Notes under the pieces: generated by a model
Database searches by the model: none
Told to the model about the DNA's origin: nothing
What the model saw: the letters and a program-made list of their open reading frames with translations, nothing else
NCBI GenBank assembly: GCA_944358875.1
Contig: CALVRZ010000004.1
Coordinates: 1 to 53,802 of the forward strand
DNA length: 53,802 nt
Source of the DNA: an uncultured Bacilli bacterium
GTDB taxonomy: Bacteria > Bacillota_I > Bacilli_A > RF39 > UBA660
Direction: 5' to 3'
Shown: positions 35,862-44,708 of the stretch, piece by piece
Position numbering within the stretch: the first letter of the stretch is position 1
How the letters are laid out: the number at the start of each line of letters is the position of its first letter
Translations under genes and position numbers: made by a program

Positions 35862-37880
35862 ATGAATACGAATAATCAAATTATTAAAGTAAAAATAGAG
35901 GATATAGTACCCAATCGTTTCCAACCAAGAATAAATTTTGATAAGGAAGCTTTAAATGAACTAGCAGCTTCTATCAAACGATATGGTATTATTCAACCTC
36001 TAACGTTAAGGCAAATTGGTCCCAAATATGAAATAATTGCCGGTGAACGTCGCTATAAAGCCGCCATCATCGCTGGTTTAACCGAAGTACCTGCCATGAT
36101 AGCGACAATGGACGATCAAACAAGTGCTGAATTAGCTATTATTGAAAATCTCCAACGAGAAGAATTAAGTGCCATTGAAGAAGCCAAATCATATAAAAGA
36201 TTAATCGACTTTAGTAATATCACCCAAGCCGAATTAGCTAACAGACTTGGTAAAAGTCAATCAGCAATTGCTAATAAATTAAGACTTTTAAATTTAACTA
36301 AAGAAGTTCAAGAAGCCTTAGCCAAAAATCAAATATCTGAACGTCATGCCAGAAGTTTACTTGCGGTTAAAGATCCAAACCAACAAGTTGATATCTTAAA
36401 TCGTATTATAAAAGAAAGATTGACGGTTAAAGATACAGATCAAGTTATTAAAGATTTAACCAATAATGATTCTAATATTAATAAAGATAACAATATTGAA
36501 AAACAAATACCTGTTATTGATAAATCCAAAATAAATATTGAATTCAATCAGCCAGAGCCACAACCAGAGGAATTACCAAGTATAACAAAATTTGAAAATC
36601 CTGATATTATCAATCTTAATGATTTAAATAGTGATAATATTTTTCAAAGATATTTAAATCAATCAACCCAAAAAGAAGAAAGAAAAGAGGAAAAAAATAT
36701 GAATAATGAATTAAATAACCAAATTCCAAGTTTTGATAGTTTATTACAGCCAGAAGCACCAAAAACAGAACCGGTTGCTGCACCAACAACACCACAAGTA
36801 CAAATACCAGCGCCAACCCCAGCTGGAAATAAGTTTTTCCCTGATTTAGAAGATGAAAGTTTAAATATGGGTAATGTGAGTGCAAATCCAATGCCAACAA
36901 GTGATCCATCATCATTAAATAGCTTTTTAAATAGTGCTACCCTAACCCCTGTCACTCCCGTTACTCCTGCTAGTGCACCTGAGCCAGAGCCTCAAGCGCC
37001 AACCCCTGTTGTGCCACCAATTGAATCAGTAAATACTATGCCAAGTATTGAACCAATCAGTCCAATTGCGCCAGTCACACCAGAACCAATGGGAGCTTCT
37101 CCAGTTGATTCACTTCCAGGAACAGTTTCACCAACCTTAACACCAATTAATGATACTCCACCAGTAACCGTTCCAGGAGCATCTGCTAATCCAATTCCTA
37201 ATATAACTCCAATTGTAAACGAAAATGTTACGGTAACTCCAGTATCTGAAAGTGGATCACCAACTCCTACGATTGAACCAATTAGTCCAATTAGCCAGGT
37301 ACCTCCAGTCGAGGCAAACCCTATTCCTGAAACACCAAGTCCTATCTCACCTATTGGTTTAAATACAACTCCAATTGCGGGTGTTCCTAATAATGAACCA
37401 AATAGCGTTCAAACACCTAGTTTAGATCCAATTAGCCCTATCAGTGAGCCAATACCAAGCCCTATTCCATCTATTGATACAAATACAGCTCCAATTGCGG
37501 GTGTTCCTAATAATGAACCAAATAGCATTCAAACACCTAGTTTAGATCCAATCAGCCCTATCAGTGAGCCAACACCAACTGTTAGCCCTGTTAATGAAGG
37601 ACCAATCACTCCAGTAATGCCTGCACCAAGTATTGAGACAGCAACTCCTGCTCCTGCAACACCAGAAACTGCTATGGAATTACCATCAATTCCAGAACCA
37701 ACCGTAGCTCCTGAGCCTGTTGCCCCTACTCCTACTGGATCCCCAACTAATAACGTAACTAATGCTGTTAATCAAGTACGTGATTTAATAAATAATTTAG
37801 AGAATAATGGCTATATTGTTGACATTCAAGAATTAGATCTACCAGATAAATATCAATTAACCATATCAATAAAAAAATAA
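35862..37880 (+). CDS. noc: Noc-type ParB-family nucleoid occlusion protein with giant Pro-rich insert
   Basis: 672 residues; Bacillus Noc is about 283. Residues 8-115: ParB N-terminal CTP-binding domain (PNRFQPR, GERRYKAA 61-68, ENLQREEL). Residues 120-165: HTH with Gln133, Lys139, Asn144 and Arg161, matching three of the four Noc specificity positions (QKKR) rather than those of ParB/Spo0J (RTAG). Residues about 225-629: Pro/Thr/Ser-rich, low-complexity, with a 40-residue repeat. Residues 630-672 (VNQVRDLINNLENNGYIVDI...YQLTISIKK) match the Noc C-terminal dimer domain. The location after rsmG is the Noc position in Bacillus. The N-terminal amphipathic membrane helix of Noc is not visible. 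No soj/spo0J follows. Confidence 0.88.
   Translation: MNTNNQIIKVKIEDIVPNRFQPRINFDKEALNELAASIKRYGIIQPLTLRQIGPKYEIIAGERRYKAAIIAGLTEVPAMIATMDDQTSAELAIIENLQREELSAIEEAKSYKRLIDFSNITQAELANRLGKSQSAIANKLRLLNLTKEVQEALAKNQISERHARSLLAVKDPNQQVDILNRIIKERLTVKDTDQVIKDLTNNDSNINKDNNIEKQIPVIDKSKINIEFNQPEPQPEELPSITKFENPDIINLNDLNSDNIFQRYLNQSTQKEERKEEKNMNNELNNQIPSFDSLLQPEAPKTEPVAAPTTPQVQIPAPTPAGNKFFPDLEDESLNMGNVSANPMPTSDPSSLNSFLNSATLTPVTPVTPASAPEPEPQAPTPVVPPIESVNTMPSIEPISPIAPVTPEPMGASPVDSLPGTVSPTLTPINDTPPVTVPGASANPIPNITPIVNENVTVTPVSESGSPTPTIEPISPISQVPPVEANPIPETPSPISPIGLNTTPIAGVPNNEPNSVQTPSLDPISPISEPIPSPIPSIDTNTAPIAGVPNNEPNSIQTPSLDPISPISEPTPTVSPVNEGPITPVMPAPSIETATPAPATPETAMELPSIPEPTVAPEPVAPTPTGSPTNNVTNAVNQVRDLINNLENNGYIVDIQELDLPDKYQLTISIKK
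37361..37572 (+). repeat. 120-bp-period tandem repeat within noc
   Basis: 37361-37452 and 37481-37572 are near-identical (four or fewer differences) at exactly 120 bp, encoding PIAGVPNNEPNS-V/I-QTPSLDPISPISEP twice. The surrounding region has looser repeats of the PISPI motif. Confidence 0.85.
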
Positions 37881-37932
37881 ATCAGTTAAATGATGAAACC
37901 TATTTCTAGGAAACATCATTAACTGATTTTTT
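37881..37932. terminator. bidirectional terminator between noc and the PBP gene
   Basis: ATCAGTTAA and TGATG (37881-37895) pair with CATCA and TTAACTGAT (37914-37927), flanked by A-run and T-run. Confidence 0.85.
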
Positions 37933-39920
37933 TATTCATTTTCTTCTTCCTCACTAACAACATGATTTTCTTCCTTAAAAGCCTCATCTAAATCATTACT
38001 GACATAGCTGACATTAGGTTCTGTCCCTTTAATAAAATAGAAAATCTTACTCTTATTACCTTCACCCTCTTCAGCTAGTTGCCCCGTAATAGGGTTAACT
38101 AATACCCCGACCACATTGTCGGGAATATCATACCAACCAGGATCCTTATCTTTAAAATAAGTTTCCATCGTCTCTACCCAAATATTCTTATGATACCCAT
38201 TATCTTCACTACTAACTTTCCGATTATCATCATAACCATTCCATATACCTAAAACAGCATCCTGATTAAAACCCATAATCCAATAATCCGTATCCGTTGT
38301 TCCCGTTTTTATTCCATATTTATGTGTCATCTTTGGCAGTAAACTAAGAACCGTCGGCGTATTATAGTCAACAAATGATGTATCATAGGTATAAGTAAGC
38401 ATATCATTTAAAATAAAGACATTACTAGAATTAAGTACTTGTTCCTTGGTATCTTTAAATTCATATAAAACATTTCCTTTACTATCCAGTACCTTTTCAA
38501 TAAAATGAGGTGTTACTCTACTACCTAAATTAGCAAATGCCGAATAACCCGTTACCATATCAATCATACTAATCTCTTCACTTCCTAATGCTAGTGATGG
38601 AATAGGTTCAAGTTCACTCGTAATACCCACCTTTTTAGCCATATCCACTAACATATTTTCTCCTAAGAATAGATGCGTTTTAACAGCATAAATATTATCA
38701 GAATAAGAAACAGCCGCCCCCATCGAAATAGGCATATTAGCATAAGTATCATTATAATTATTTGGTGTATAAGTTTTATTATTAGAAAAAGAAAAAGTTG
38801 TTTTTTCACTCGTAAATGCTGAAGAAGCCGTAAAACCACTTTCTAAAGCAGCATAATAAAGAAAAGGCTTCATTGTCGAACCGACCTGTCTTTTCGCATT
38901 AGTAGCTCGATTAAATTGACTCGCACTATAATTAACACCCCCGATTAAAGCCATAACACCTCCATTATTAGGATCCATCATCATTCCCGCTACCTGCAAT
39001 TCCTTACTAGAATCCATATTATTATTAACCGCATCCTCTAAAGCCTTCTGGGCATCCACATCCAAAGTTGTATAAATATATAAACCACCTGTTTCAATCA
39101 AAGATTTAGGTATTGTTTCAATACTATTAAGCTCTTCTATTACCGCATCTCTAAAATAAGCCACTGCTGTTAATTCATTATTATCCACCGTCGTTGCATA
39201 AGTTAATTTTGTCTTAATCGCATCGTTCATTTCCTCTTCGGTAATAATCCCATTTTCCATCATCATTGTTAAAACAAGTTCTTGCCTACTTTTTGCCTTC
39301 TCAGGATTAGTCAAAGGAGAATTATTCGCTGGTGACTGAGGAATTCCTGCTAACATTGCACTCTCTGCTAAAGTAAGGTCACTAGCATTTTTATTAAAAT
39401 AATATTTAGAAGCATTCTGAATTCCCATCACCCCACCATAATTAATCGTATTTAAATATCCCTCCAAAATCTCATCTTTCGTATAATGTGTTTCCAATTC
39501 AAAAGCCAAAACAGCTTCATCAATTTTTCTTGACCAATTCTTATCAAAGTTCAAAAACAAATTGCGGGCATATTGCTGTGTAATTGTCGATGCCCCTTCT
39601 GACATCGAACCACTAAGAATATTATTAACCATCGCTTTTGCAATTCTAAAATAATCAAAACCAACATGATAATAAAAATATTGATCTTCCGTATTAATCG
39701 TCGCTTCAATCAAATAAGGACTAATATTATTTAAGCTAACCCATTCATCCCCATCATCAAAAACTAGTTTACTTTCATTATCATAAAGATAATAAGATTG
39801 TGATTTATTAATATCCATTTTAGGAGTAATTAGACAATAAACATATAAGGCGGCATGTGCCAAAACAAAAACACCTAATAAAACTCCGCCAATTTTTAAA
39901 AAACGTTTTAAAATTTTCAT
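37932..39920 (-). CDS. class A penicillin-binding protein (PBP1A-like)
   Basis: 662 residues. One N-terminal membrane anchor (about 8-30), a glycosyltransferase-51 domain with catalytic Glu78 in NTEDQYFYYHVGFD, and a transpeptidase domain with GSTMKPF (SxxK, active Ser), SYSDN (SxN) and KTGTTDTDYW (KTG). The C terminus is acidic. Polymerises and cross-links peptidoglycan outside the membrane. ATG 39920 follows GTGAGGG at 7 bp; an earlier in-frame ATG at 39944 has no SD. A peptidoglycan enzyme argues against a wall-less mollicute. Confidence 0.95.
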   Translation of the reverse strand: MKILKRFLKIGGVLLGVFVLAHAALYVYCLITPKMDINKSQSYYLYDNESKLVFDDGDEWVSLNNISPYLIEATINTEDQYFYYHVGFDYFRIAKAMVNNILSGSMSEGASTITQQYARNLFLNFDKNWSRKIDEAVLAFELETHYTKDEILEGYLNTINYGGVMGIQNASKYYFNKNASDLTLAESAMLAGIPQSPANNSPLTNPEKAKSRQELVLTMMMENGIITEEEMNDAIKTKLTYATTVDNNELTAVAYFRDAVIEELNSIETIPKSLIETGGLYIYTTLDVDAQKALEDAVNNNMDSSKELQVAGMMMDPNNGGVMALIGGVNYSASQFNRATNAKRQVGSTMKPFLYYAALESGFTASSAFTSEKTTFSFSNNKTYTPNNYNDTYANMPISMGAAVSYSDNIYAVKTHLFLGENMLVDMAKKVGITSELEPIPSLALGSEEISMIDMVTGYSAFANLGSRVTPHFIEKVLDSKGNVLYEFKDTKEQVLNSSNVFILNDMLTYTYDTSFVDYNTPTVLSLLPKMTHKYGIKTGTTDTDYWIMGFNQDAVLGIWNGYDDNRKVSSEDNGYHKNIWVETMETYFKDKDPGWYDIPDNVVGVLVNPITGQLAEEGEGNKSKIFYFIKGTEPNVSYVSNDLDEAFKEENHVVSEEEENE

Positions 39921-40024
39921 CTTTATTCCCTCACTTCTTTCCATATAAAATAAGGCTTTAGATCAAGCTACTATTAATATTAGCAAAAAAAGTTAAAATA
40001 TAAGTTTTATTTTTTACAATGTTG

Positions 40025-40033
40025 TGGTATAAT
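40025..40033 (+). promoter_or_regulatory. extended -10 promoter for the ywiB-argS-rpoE unit
   Basis: TGGTATAAT is a TGn-extended -10 element; no clear -35. 35 bp upstream of the ywiB-like gene. Confidence 0.5.
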
Positions 40034-40067
40034 GTCAAAGAACAATTATTAAACAGGTGGTGATGTT

Positions 40068-40448
40068 ATTAAAGTTAGAGTAAATGGTTACCTTGAAAAC
40101 ATAACCGAAAACACTAAAATTCCTATTACAAGTAAAGGAATAAAAGATAAACATAAATTAACCTATCATGAAAAAGATACCAAGAATATCTTAAAAATAA
40201 ATTCTAATCAAGTCATTCTCATAAGAGAAAATGAAGAATTTAAAAATATTCTTATCTTTACCTTAGATAAAAATACAGTAAGTAGCTATCTAGTTAAAGA
40301 AAATAATATTGAATTAGAATTAAATATCAAAACAACAGAATTAACCATCAAAGATAATCATATCAATGTTGTATATAGTGTAATTGAATCAAATTGTGAA
40401 TATGAGTATAATATAGAAGTGAGTGATGAATATGAGTATAAAAAATAA
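40068..40448 (+). CDS. YwiB-like (DUF1934) beta-barrel protein, apparent ATT start
   Basis: 126 codons open from ATT 40068 (IKVRVNGYLENIT...) to TAA 40448. The frame has a stop 15 bp before the ATT and no ATG, GTG or TTG between. The SD AGGTGGTG sits correctly before the ATT. An overlapping ATG frame at 40063 stops after six codons; a 2-bp deletion there would give MIKVRV. Strand-rich sequence and the place directly upstream of argS match Bacillus ywiB. Either a rare ATT initiation, as in infC, or a 5' frameshift. The end overlaps the argS start by 17 bp. Confidence 0.6.
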   Translation: MKVRVNGYLENITENTKIPITSKGIKDKHKLTYHEKDTKNILKINSNQVILIRENEEFKNILIFTLDKNTVSSYLVKENNIELELNIKTTELTIKDNHINVVYSVIESNCEYEYNIEVSDEYEYKK

Positions 40449-42048
40449 TCTAATACATATCATAAAATGTAGCTTAAAAGAATTAGGTATTGACAAAGAA
40501 GATATTATAGTTGAAATACCTAAAGATAAAACCAAAGGAGACTATTCTACTAATGTAGCTTTAACTCTATCAAGTATTATGCACAAAAAACCTGAAGAAA
40601 TAGCTAAAATAATTAAAAATCAAATTAATGATCCTCTAATTGATCATATTGAAGTAGCCTATCCTGGTTTTATCAATTTCTTTTTAAGTAAAGAATATCT
40701 TCTTAATAACATTAACACTATTAACGAACAAAAACGAAACTATGGTAAAAGTAATGTTGGTCAAAACAAAAAAATCAACATTGAATACGTAAGTGCTAAC
40801 CCTACTGGTATTTTACATGTAGGTCATGGTCGTGGTGCTACTTATGGTGATAATCTAGCCCGTATCATGTCTTTCATCGGTTATGATGTAACTAAAGAAT
40901 ACTATGTTAATGATGCTGGTAACCAAATGAATAATTTAGGTATATCTATCAAAGAAAGATATAAAGAAATATGTGGCCTTCCTTTCCAAATACCAGAAGA
41001 TGGTTATCATGGCAAAGAAATAATTACTATCGCTGAAAAAATCTATAATACTTACAAAGATCAAAAAATTAAAGAAGATGTTTCCTTCTTCCGTAAAGAA
41101 GGTTTAAATATTCTTCTTGATAAAATCAAAAAAGATCTAGACAAGTATCGTGTTAATTTCGATATCTTCACCAGTGAACAATCATTGTATGATCATGGTC
41201 TTGTTGATAACACTTTAGAACAACTTAAAAGAAGTAATAAATGTTTTATCGATGAAGATGCTCTATGGCTAAAGACGACTGATTATGGCGATGAAAAAGA
41301 TCGTGTCTTAATTAAAAGTGATGGTAACTATACCTATTTCTTACCAGATATAGCTTATCATGTTGATAAAATGAATCGTGGTTATGATAAGTTAATTGAT
41401 GTCTTTGGTTCTGATCATCATGGCTACATCAACCGTTTAAAAGCGGCCCTTAAAATCTTAGATAAAGATCCTGATCTTTTAGATATCAAAATTCTTCAAA
41501 TGGTCCGTCTCATCAAGGACAATGAAGAAATAAAACTAAGTAAAAGAACTGGTAAGACCATAACTCTTATCGACTTAATCAATGAAGTTGGCGTCAATGC
41601 TACTAGATATTTCTTTTCATCTAAAAGTATTGATACCCAAATGGACTTTGATTTAGATTTAGCTATCAAACAATCTAACGAAAATCCTGTTTATTACATT
41701 GAATATGCCAATGCTAGAATTTCATCAATTTTAAATTTATATCATAATAAAGTTGAAATAATTCCTAAGTTTAACACTATCGACAGTGAAATAGCATATA
41801 CTATTTTGAATAAATTATATGAATTTGAAGATATTGTCATAAGTGCTGGTCAAAAACAATTACCTCATTTAATAGCTAATTACACTTATGAACTAGCAAG
41901 TCTTTTCCATTCATACTATTCTAAAGAAAAAATAATCACGGAAGATGATATTTATACTAAAGAAAGAATAGCCTTTCTAAATGCTATTAAGATTGTTATT
42001 AATAATGCTTTAGAATTAATAGGCATCATTCCAAGAGAACAAATGTAG
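40432..42048 (+). CDS. argS: arginyl-tRNA synthetase
   Basis: 538 residues. N-terminal Arg-tRNA D-loop recognition domain, catalytic HVGHGRGATYGD (HIGH), KLSKRTGKTI (KMSK-like) and the C-terminal DALR anticodon-binding domain (NPVYYIEYANARISSIL). ATG 40432 is favoured by its spacing (8 bp) from GAAGTGAG; an ATG at 40426 is the alternative. The ywiB-argS-rpoE order is as in Bacillus. Confidence 0.96.
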   Translation: MSIKNNLIHIIKCSLKELGIDKEDIIVEIPKDKTKGDYSTNVALTLSSIMHKKPEEIAKIIKNQINDPLIDHIEVAYPGFINFFLSKEYLLNNINTINEQKRNYGKSNVGQNKKINIEYVSANPTGILHVGHGRGATYGDNLARIMSFIGYDVTKEYYVNDAGNQMNNLGISIKERYKEICGLPFQIPEDGYHGKEIITIAEKIYNTYKDQKIKEDVSFFRKEGLNILLDKIKKDLDKYRVNFDIFTSEQSLYDHGLVDNTLEQLKRSNKCFIDEDALWLKTTDYGDEKDRVLIKSDGNYTYFLPDIAYHVDKMNRGYDKLIDVFGSDHHGYINRLKAALKILDKDPDLLDIKILQMVRLIKDNEEIKLSKRTGKTITLIDLINEVGVNATRYFFSSKSIDTQMDFDLDLAIKQSNENPVYYIEYANARISSILNLYHNKVEIIPKFNTIDSEIAYTILNKLYEFEDIVISAGQKQLPHLIANYTYELASLFHSYYSKEKIITEDDIYTKERIAFLNAIKIVINNALELIGIIPREQM

Positions 42049-42057
42049 GAGGAAAAA

Positions 42058-42504
42058 ATGAAATTAAGTAAAATGAGTCAAGAAGAATTAGAATTATTAT
42101 CATATACGCAAATCGCAGCCTTATATTTAGAAGAAAATAAAAAAACAATGACTACTGCTGAATTATTTAAAGAAGTATGTAATCTTTTAAAATTAGATGA
42201 AAGTGAATATCATGATAAAATTGCTGATTTCTTTCAGTCATTAACAACATCTAAGGATTTTATTCTCTTAAATGATGGTAATTGGGATTTACGTAAAAAT
42301 CACAAAGTAAAAGTTGAAATCGACGAAATATATGAAGAAAAAGATGATGAACCAATCGAAGAAGAGGAAGAAGAGTTAATCGATGAACCTGAAGAAGATC
42401 CTATCGATGATTTCGACTTAGATTTAGATGATGACTTATCAGATGACGATGATGATTTATCTGATTTAACCATTGTTACTGAAGATGAAGAAAACGAAGA
42501 ATAA
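42058..42504 (+). CDS. rpoE: RNA polymerase delta subunit
   Basis: 148 residues. HARE-HTH winged-helix domain (1-85, SYTQIAALYLEENKKTMTTAELFKEV) and an acidic tail of Glu and Asp (about 95-148). Delta increases RNAP recycling and transcriptional specificity in Bacillota. The SD AGGAGG immediately follows the argS stop. Confidence 0.93.
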   Translation: MKLSKMSQEELELLSYTQIAALYLEENKKTMTTAELFKEVCNLLKLDESEYHDKIADFFQSLTTSKDFILLNDGNWDLRKNHKVKVEIDEIYEEKDDEPIEEEEEELIDEPEEDPIDDFDLDLDDDLSDDDDDLSDLTIVTEDEENEE

Positions 42505-42521
42505 CCTTTCTTCGCTTTTTT
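42495..42521 (+). terminator. rpoE terminator
   Basis: CGAAGA (42495-42500) pairs with TCTTCG (42509-42514), then six Ts, overlapping the rpoE stop. Confidence 0.7.
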
Positions 42522-42527
42522 AACGAT

Positions 42528-42620
42528 AAGAAATTAACAATTAATTTCTTTTAATAATTATTTACTTATTTATCTCATCGTTTTATTAAAATAGTACTTT
42601 ATCAAGTATTATTTTTTTTG
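42528..42620 (+). other. two further hairpins before the activase-like pair
   Basis: AAGAAATTA/TTAATTTCTT (about 42528-42551), and an AATAGTACTT/AAGTATTATT stem followed by eight Ts (about 42586-42620). The second looks like an intrinsic terminator 30 bp before the next gene, so that gene may be attenuated or start after it. Confidence 0.45.
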
Positions 42621-42649
42621 GCCAAGCATATATTACTTTAGGTGATACA

Positions 42650-43573
42650 ATGAAGAAAAAAATAAAAATAGGTATTCCTCGTGCTTTCCTTTATTATCGG
42701 CATCATATTTTATGGAAAAACTTTTTCGAAAAACTAAATTGCCAAATCGTCCTAAGTCCCGATACTAACAAAGAGATAATTGCCTTAGGTAAAGATTATT
42801 CTATCGATGAATCATGTCTATCGTCAAAAGTATATATGGGACATGTTGCCTATCTTATTGATAAATGTGATTATGTCTTAATTCCTAGAATATCTGACTA
42901 TGGCAAAGATGAAAAAGTGTGTATCAAATTCAGCGGTCTTTATGATATTGTCAAAAATACCTTCCCGAATTTAAAAATCTTAAACTATAATATTGAAATA
43001 AGTACACATCATAAAGAAGCCTATGAATTCTTTAAAATGGGCCTAAAAATAACAAAAAATCCTATTAAAATAATTCGCGCCTATTATCATGCTCATAAAA
43101 AAGAAAAAAAATATAACCAAGAACTTATGCAATGCCAAGCTAACAATCTAAAAAATAATAAATTAAAAATTCTTATCATTGCCCATCCTTATAATATCTA
43201 TGATAAATATATTGGCTACCCAATTACTAAATTCTTTAAAGAAAATAATATTGACATCATTTATGCAGACCGTTTAGATAAAAAAATAGCTATTGAATAT
43301 TCTAAAGAATTATCTGAGACCCTCTATTGGACCTATTCTAAAGAAATCATCGGCGCGATTAATTACTACCAAGAAGCCGTCGATGGTATTATCTTTTTAA
43401 CAGCCTTTCCTTGTGGTCCAGATTCTCTCGTCAATGAATTACTTATTCGTAAAATCAAAAATGTCCCTATTACCAATATCATTATAGATGAATCATCCGC
43501 CGAAGCTGGTCTTCAAACAAGATTAGAAAGTTTTATCGATATTATCGAAGGAAGGAAAAATAACCATGAATAA
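42650..43573 (+). CDS. 2-hydroxyacyl-CoA dehydratase/activase-related protein (DUF2229 type), first of pair
   Basis: 307 residues. N-terminal KIGIPRAFLYYRHHILWKNFFEKL is the DUF2229 opening. Conserved cysteines in SIDESCLSSK (Cys56) and TAFPCGPDSL (Cys255) are likely Fe-S ligands, and DESSAEAGLQTRLESFID closes the domain, as in HgdB-like subunits. In many Clostridia this module is part of a roughly 1400-residue protein with BadF/HgdC ATPase; here it is free-standing. It overlaps the next gene by 8 bp. Substrate unknown. Confidence 0.75.
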   Translation: MKKKIKIGIPRAFLYYRHHILWKNFFEKLNCQIVLSPDTNKEIIALGKDYSIDESCLSSKVYMGHVAYLIDKCDYVLIPRISDYGKDEKVCIKFSGLYDIVKNTFPNLKILNYNIEISTHHKEAYEFFKMGLKITKNPIKIIRAYYHAHKKEKKYNQELMQCQANNLKNNKLKILIIAHPYNIYDKYIGYPITKFFKENNIDIIYADRLDKKIAIEYSKELSETLYWTYSKEIIGAINYYQEAVDGIIFLTAFPCGPDSLVNELLIRKIKNVPITNIIIDESSAEAGLQTRLESFIDIIEGRKNNHE

Positions 43574-44633
43574 AAAAATAACATTCCCTCATATAGGAAA
43601 TTATTACATTCCTATTTCATATTTAATATCTAAAGCTACTCGTCAAGAAGTAATTGTCCCACCTCCTATTACTAAGAAAACAATTAATCTTGGTAGTAAG
43701 TACTCTCCCGACTACGTCTGTGTCCCCTTTAAATACAATCTAGGTAATTTCATTGAAAGCTTAGAATTAGGCGCCGACACTATCTTTCAAGCGGGTGGTG
43801 GTTGTCGCTATGGCTATTATGCTGAATTACAAGAACAAATCTTAAAAGATTTAGGCTATCATTTTGAATTTGTTAACTTTATCAAAAACAACCATGTCTC
43901 TTTAATCAATATCTACAAATATGTCAAAAAAATAAATCCCAAAATTAATATTATAACTTATAGCTATTACTTATTTAACACTTTTCTTATGATTATTATC
44001 ATGGATAAACTAGGCAAGTATCCCCGTGAAAACATGGGTTTTGAAGTAAATAAAGATAGCTTTATTAATATTGAAAAAGATTTCTTAAATAGCTTAAAAG
44101 GTCATATTAATCCTCTCAAATTAATTAAGATCTATTTCAAATATAAAAAACGTTATCGCAAGTGTCCTATCAATAAACCTCAAGATCATCTTAAAATAGG
44201 CATTGTTGGTGAACTTTATTCGATCATGGAGCCCTATACTAGTTCTAATATTGAACGTAAATTAGCTAGTCGCGGTATTGAAGTAAAACGCTTTACCACC
44301 TTCACTTATCTCCTTCTTATTAAACAATTTAATCTAAAAAGACTTTTAAGAAAAGGCAAAAAATATCTCAAATACCATCTTGGCGCCGATGCTACTGAAA
44401 GTGTTGTTTTAAGCCAAGAGCTAGCCAAAAAAGGCTTCGATGGTATTGTCCATATCAAAAGTTTTGGCTGTACACCTGAGATCAGTGCTATGCCGATCAT
44501 GGCCGAAGTAAGTAAAGATTATCACATTCCTATTATTTATTTCAGTTTTGATTCCAATGACTCAGAAGTCGCCGTCGAAACAAGAATTGAGGCCTTCTAT
44601 GATATGATTGTTGCTAAAAAAGAACAAAAATAG
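43566..44633 (+). CDS. 2-hydroxyacyl-CoA dehydratase/activase-related protein, second of pair
   Basis: 355 residues. Starts ITFPHIGNYYIPISYL, with cysteines in SPDYVCVPFK (Cys52), QAGGGCRYGYY (Cys80) and KSFGCTPEIS (Cys302), and ends DSNDSEVAVETRIEAFYD, parallel to the first protein's end. The two look like the alpha and beta halves of one Fe-S dehydratase-like unit. No ASKHA ATPase reductase is encoded nearby, so the electron donor must be elsewhere or the pair has another function, such as a double-cubane-like reductase. Confidence 0.75.
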   Translation: MNKKITFPHIGNYYIPISYLISKATRQEVIVPPPITKKTINLGSKYSPDYVCVPFKYNLGNFIESLELGADTIFQAGGGCRYGYYAELQEQILKDLGYHFEFVNFIKNNHVSLINIYKYVKKINPKINIITYSYYLFNTFLMIIIMDKLGKYPRENMGFEVNKDSFINIEKDFLNSLKGHINPLKLIKIYFKYKKRYRKCPINKPQDHLKIGIVGELYSIMEPYTSSNIERKLASRGIEVKRFTTFTYLLLIKQFNLKRLLRKGKKYLKYHLGADATESVVLSQELAKKGFDGIVHIKSFGCTPEISAMPIMAEVSKDYHIPIIYFSFDSNDSEVAVETRIEAFYDMIVAKKEQK

Positions 44634-44653
44634 TATTTCCTCTTTAAAATATT

Positions 44654-44681
44654 TTGTATCTTAAACAAATTATGATATAAT
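44654..44681 (+). promoter_or_regulatory. promoter for the tandem membrane-protein genes
   Basis: TTGTAT (44654-44659), 16 bp, TATAAT (44676-44681); 28 bp before the ATG at 44709. Confidence 0.5.
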
Positions 44682-44708
44682 ATATATAAAGAATAAGAAG
44701 GTGTCATA

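Noticed and set aside
35862-37880. Calling the gene spo0J/parB
   Set aside because: The HTH specificity residues, the C-terminal domain and the location after rsmG fit Noc better; no soj is adjacent.
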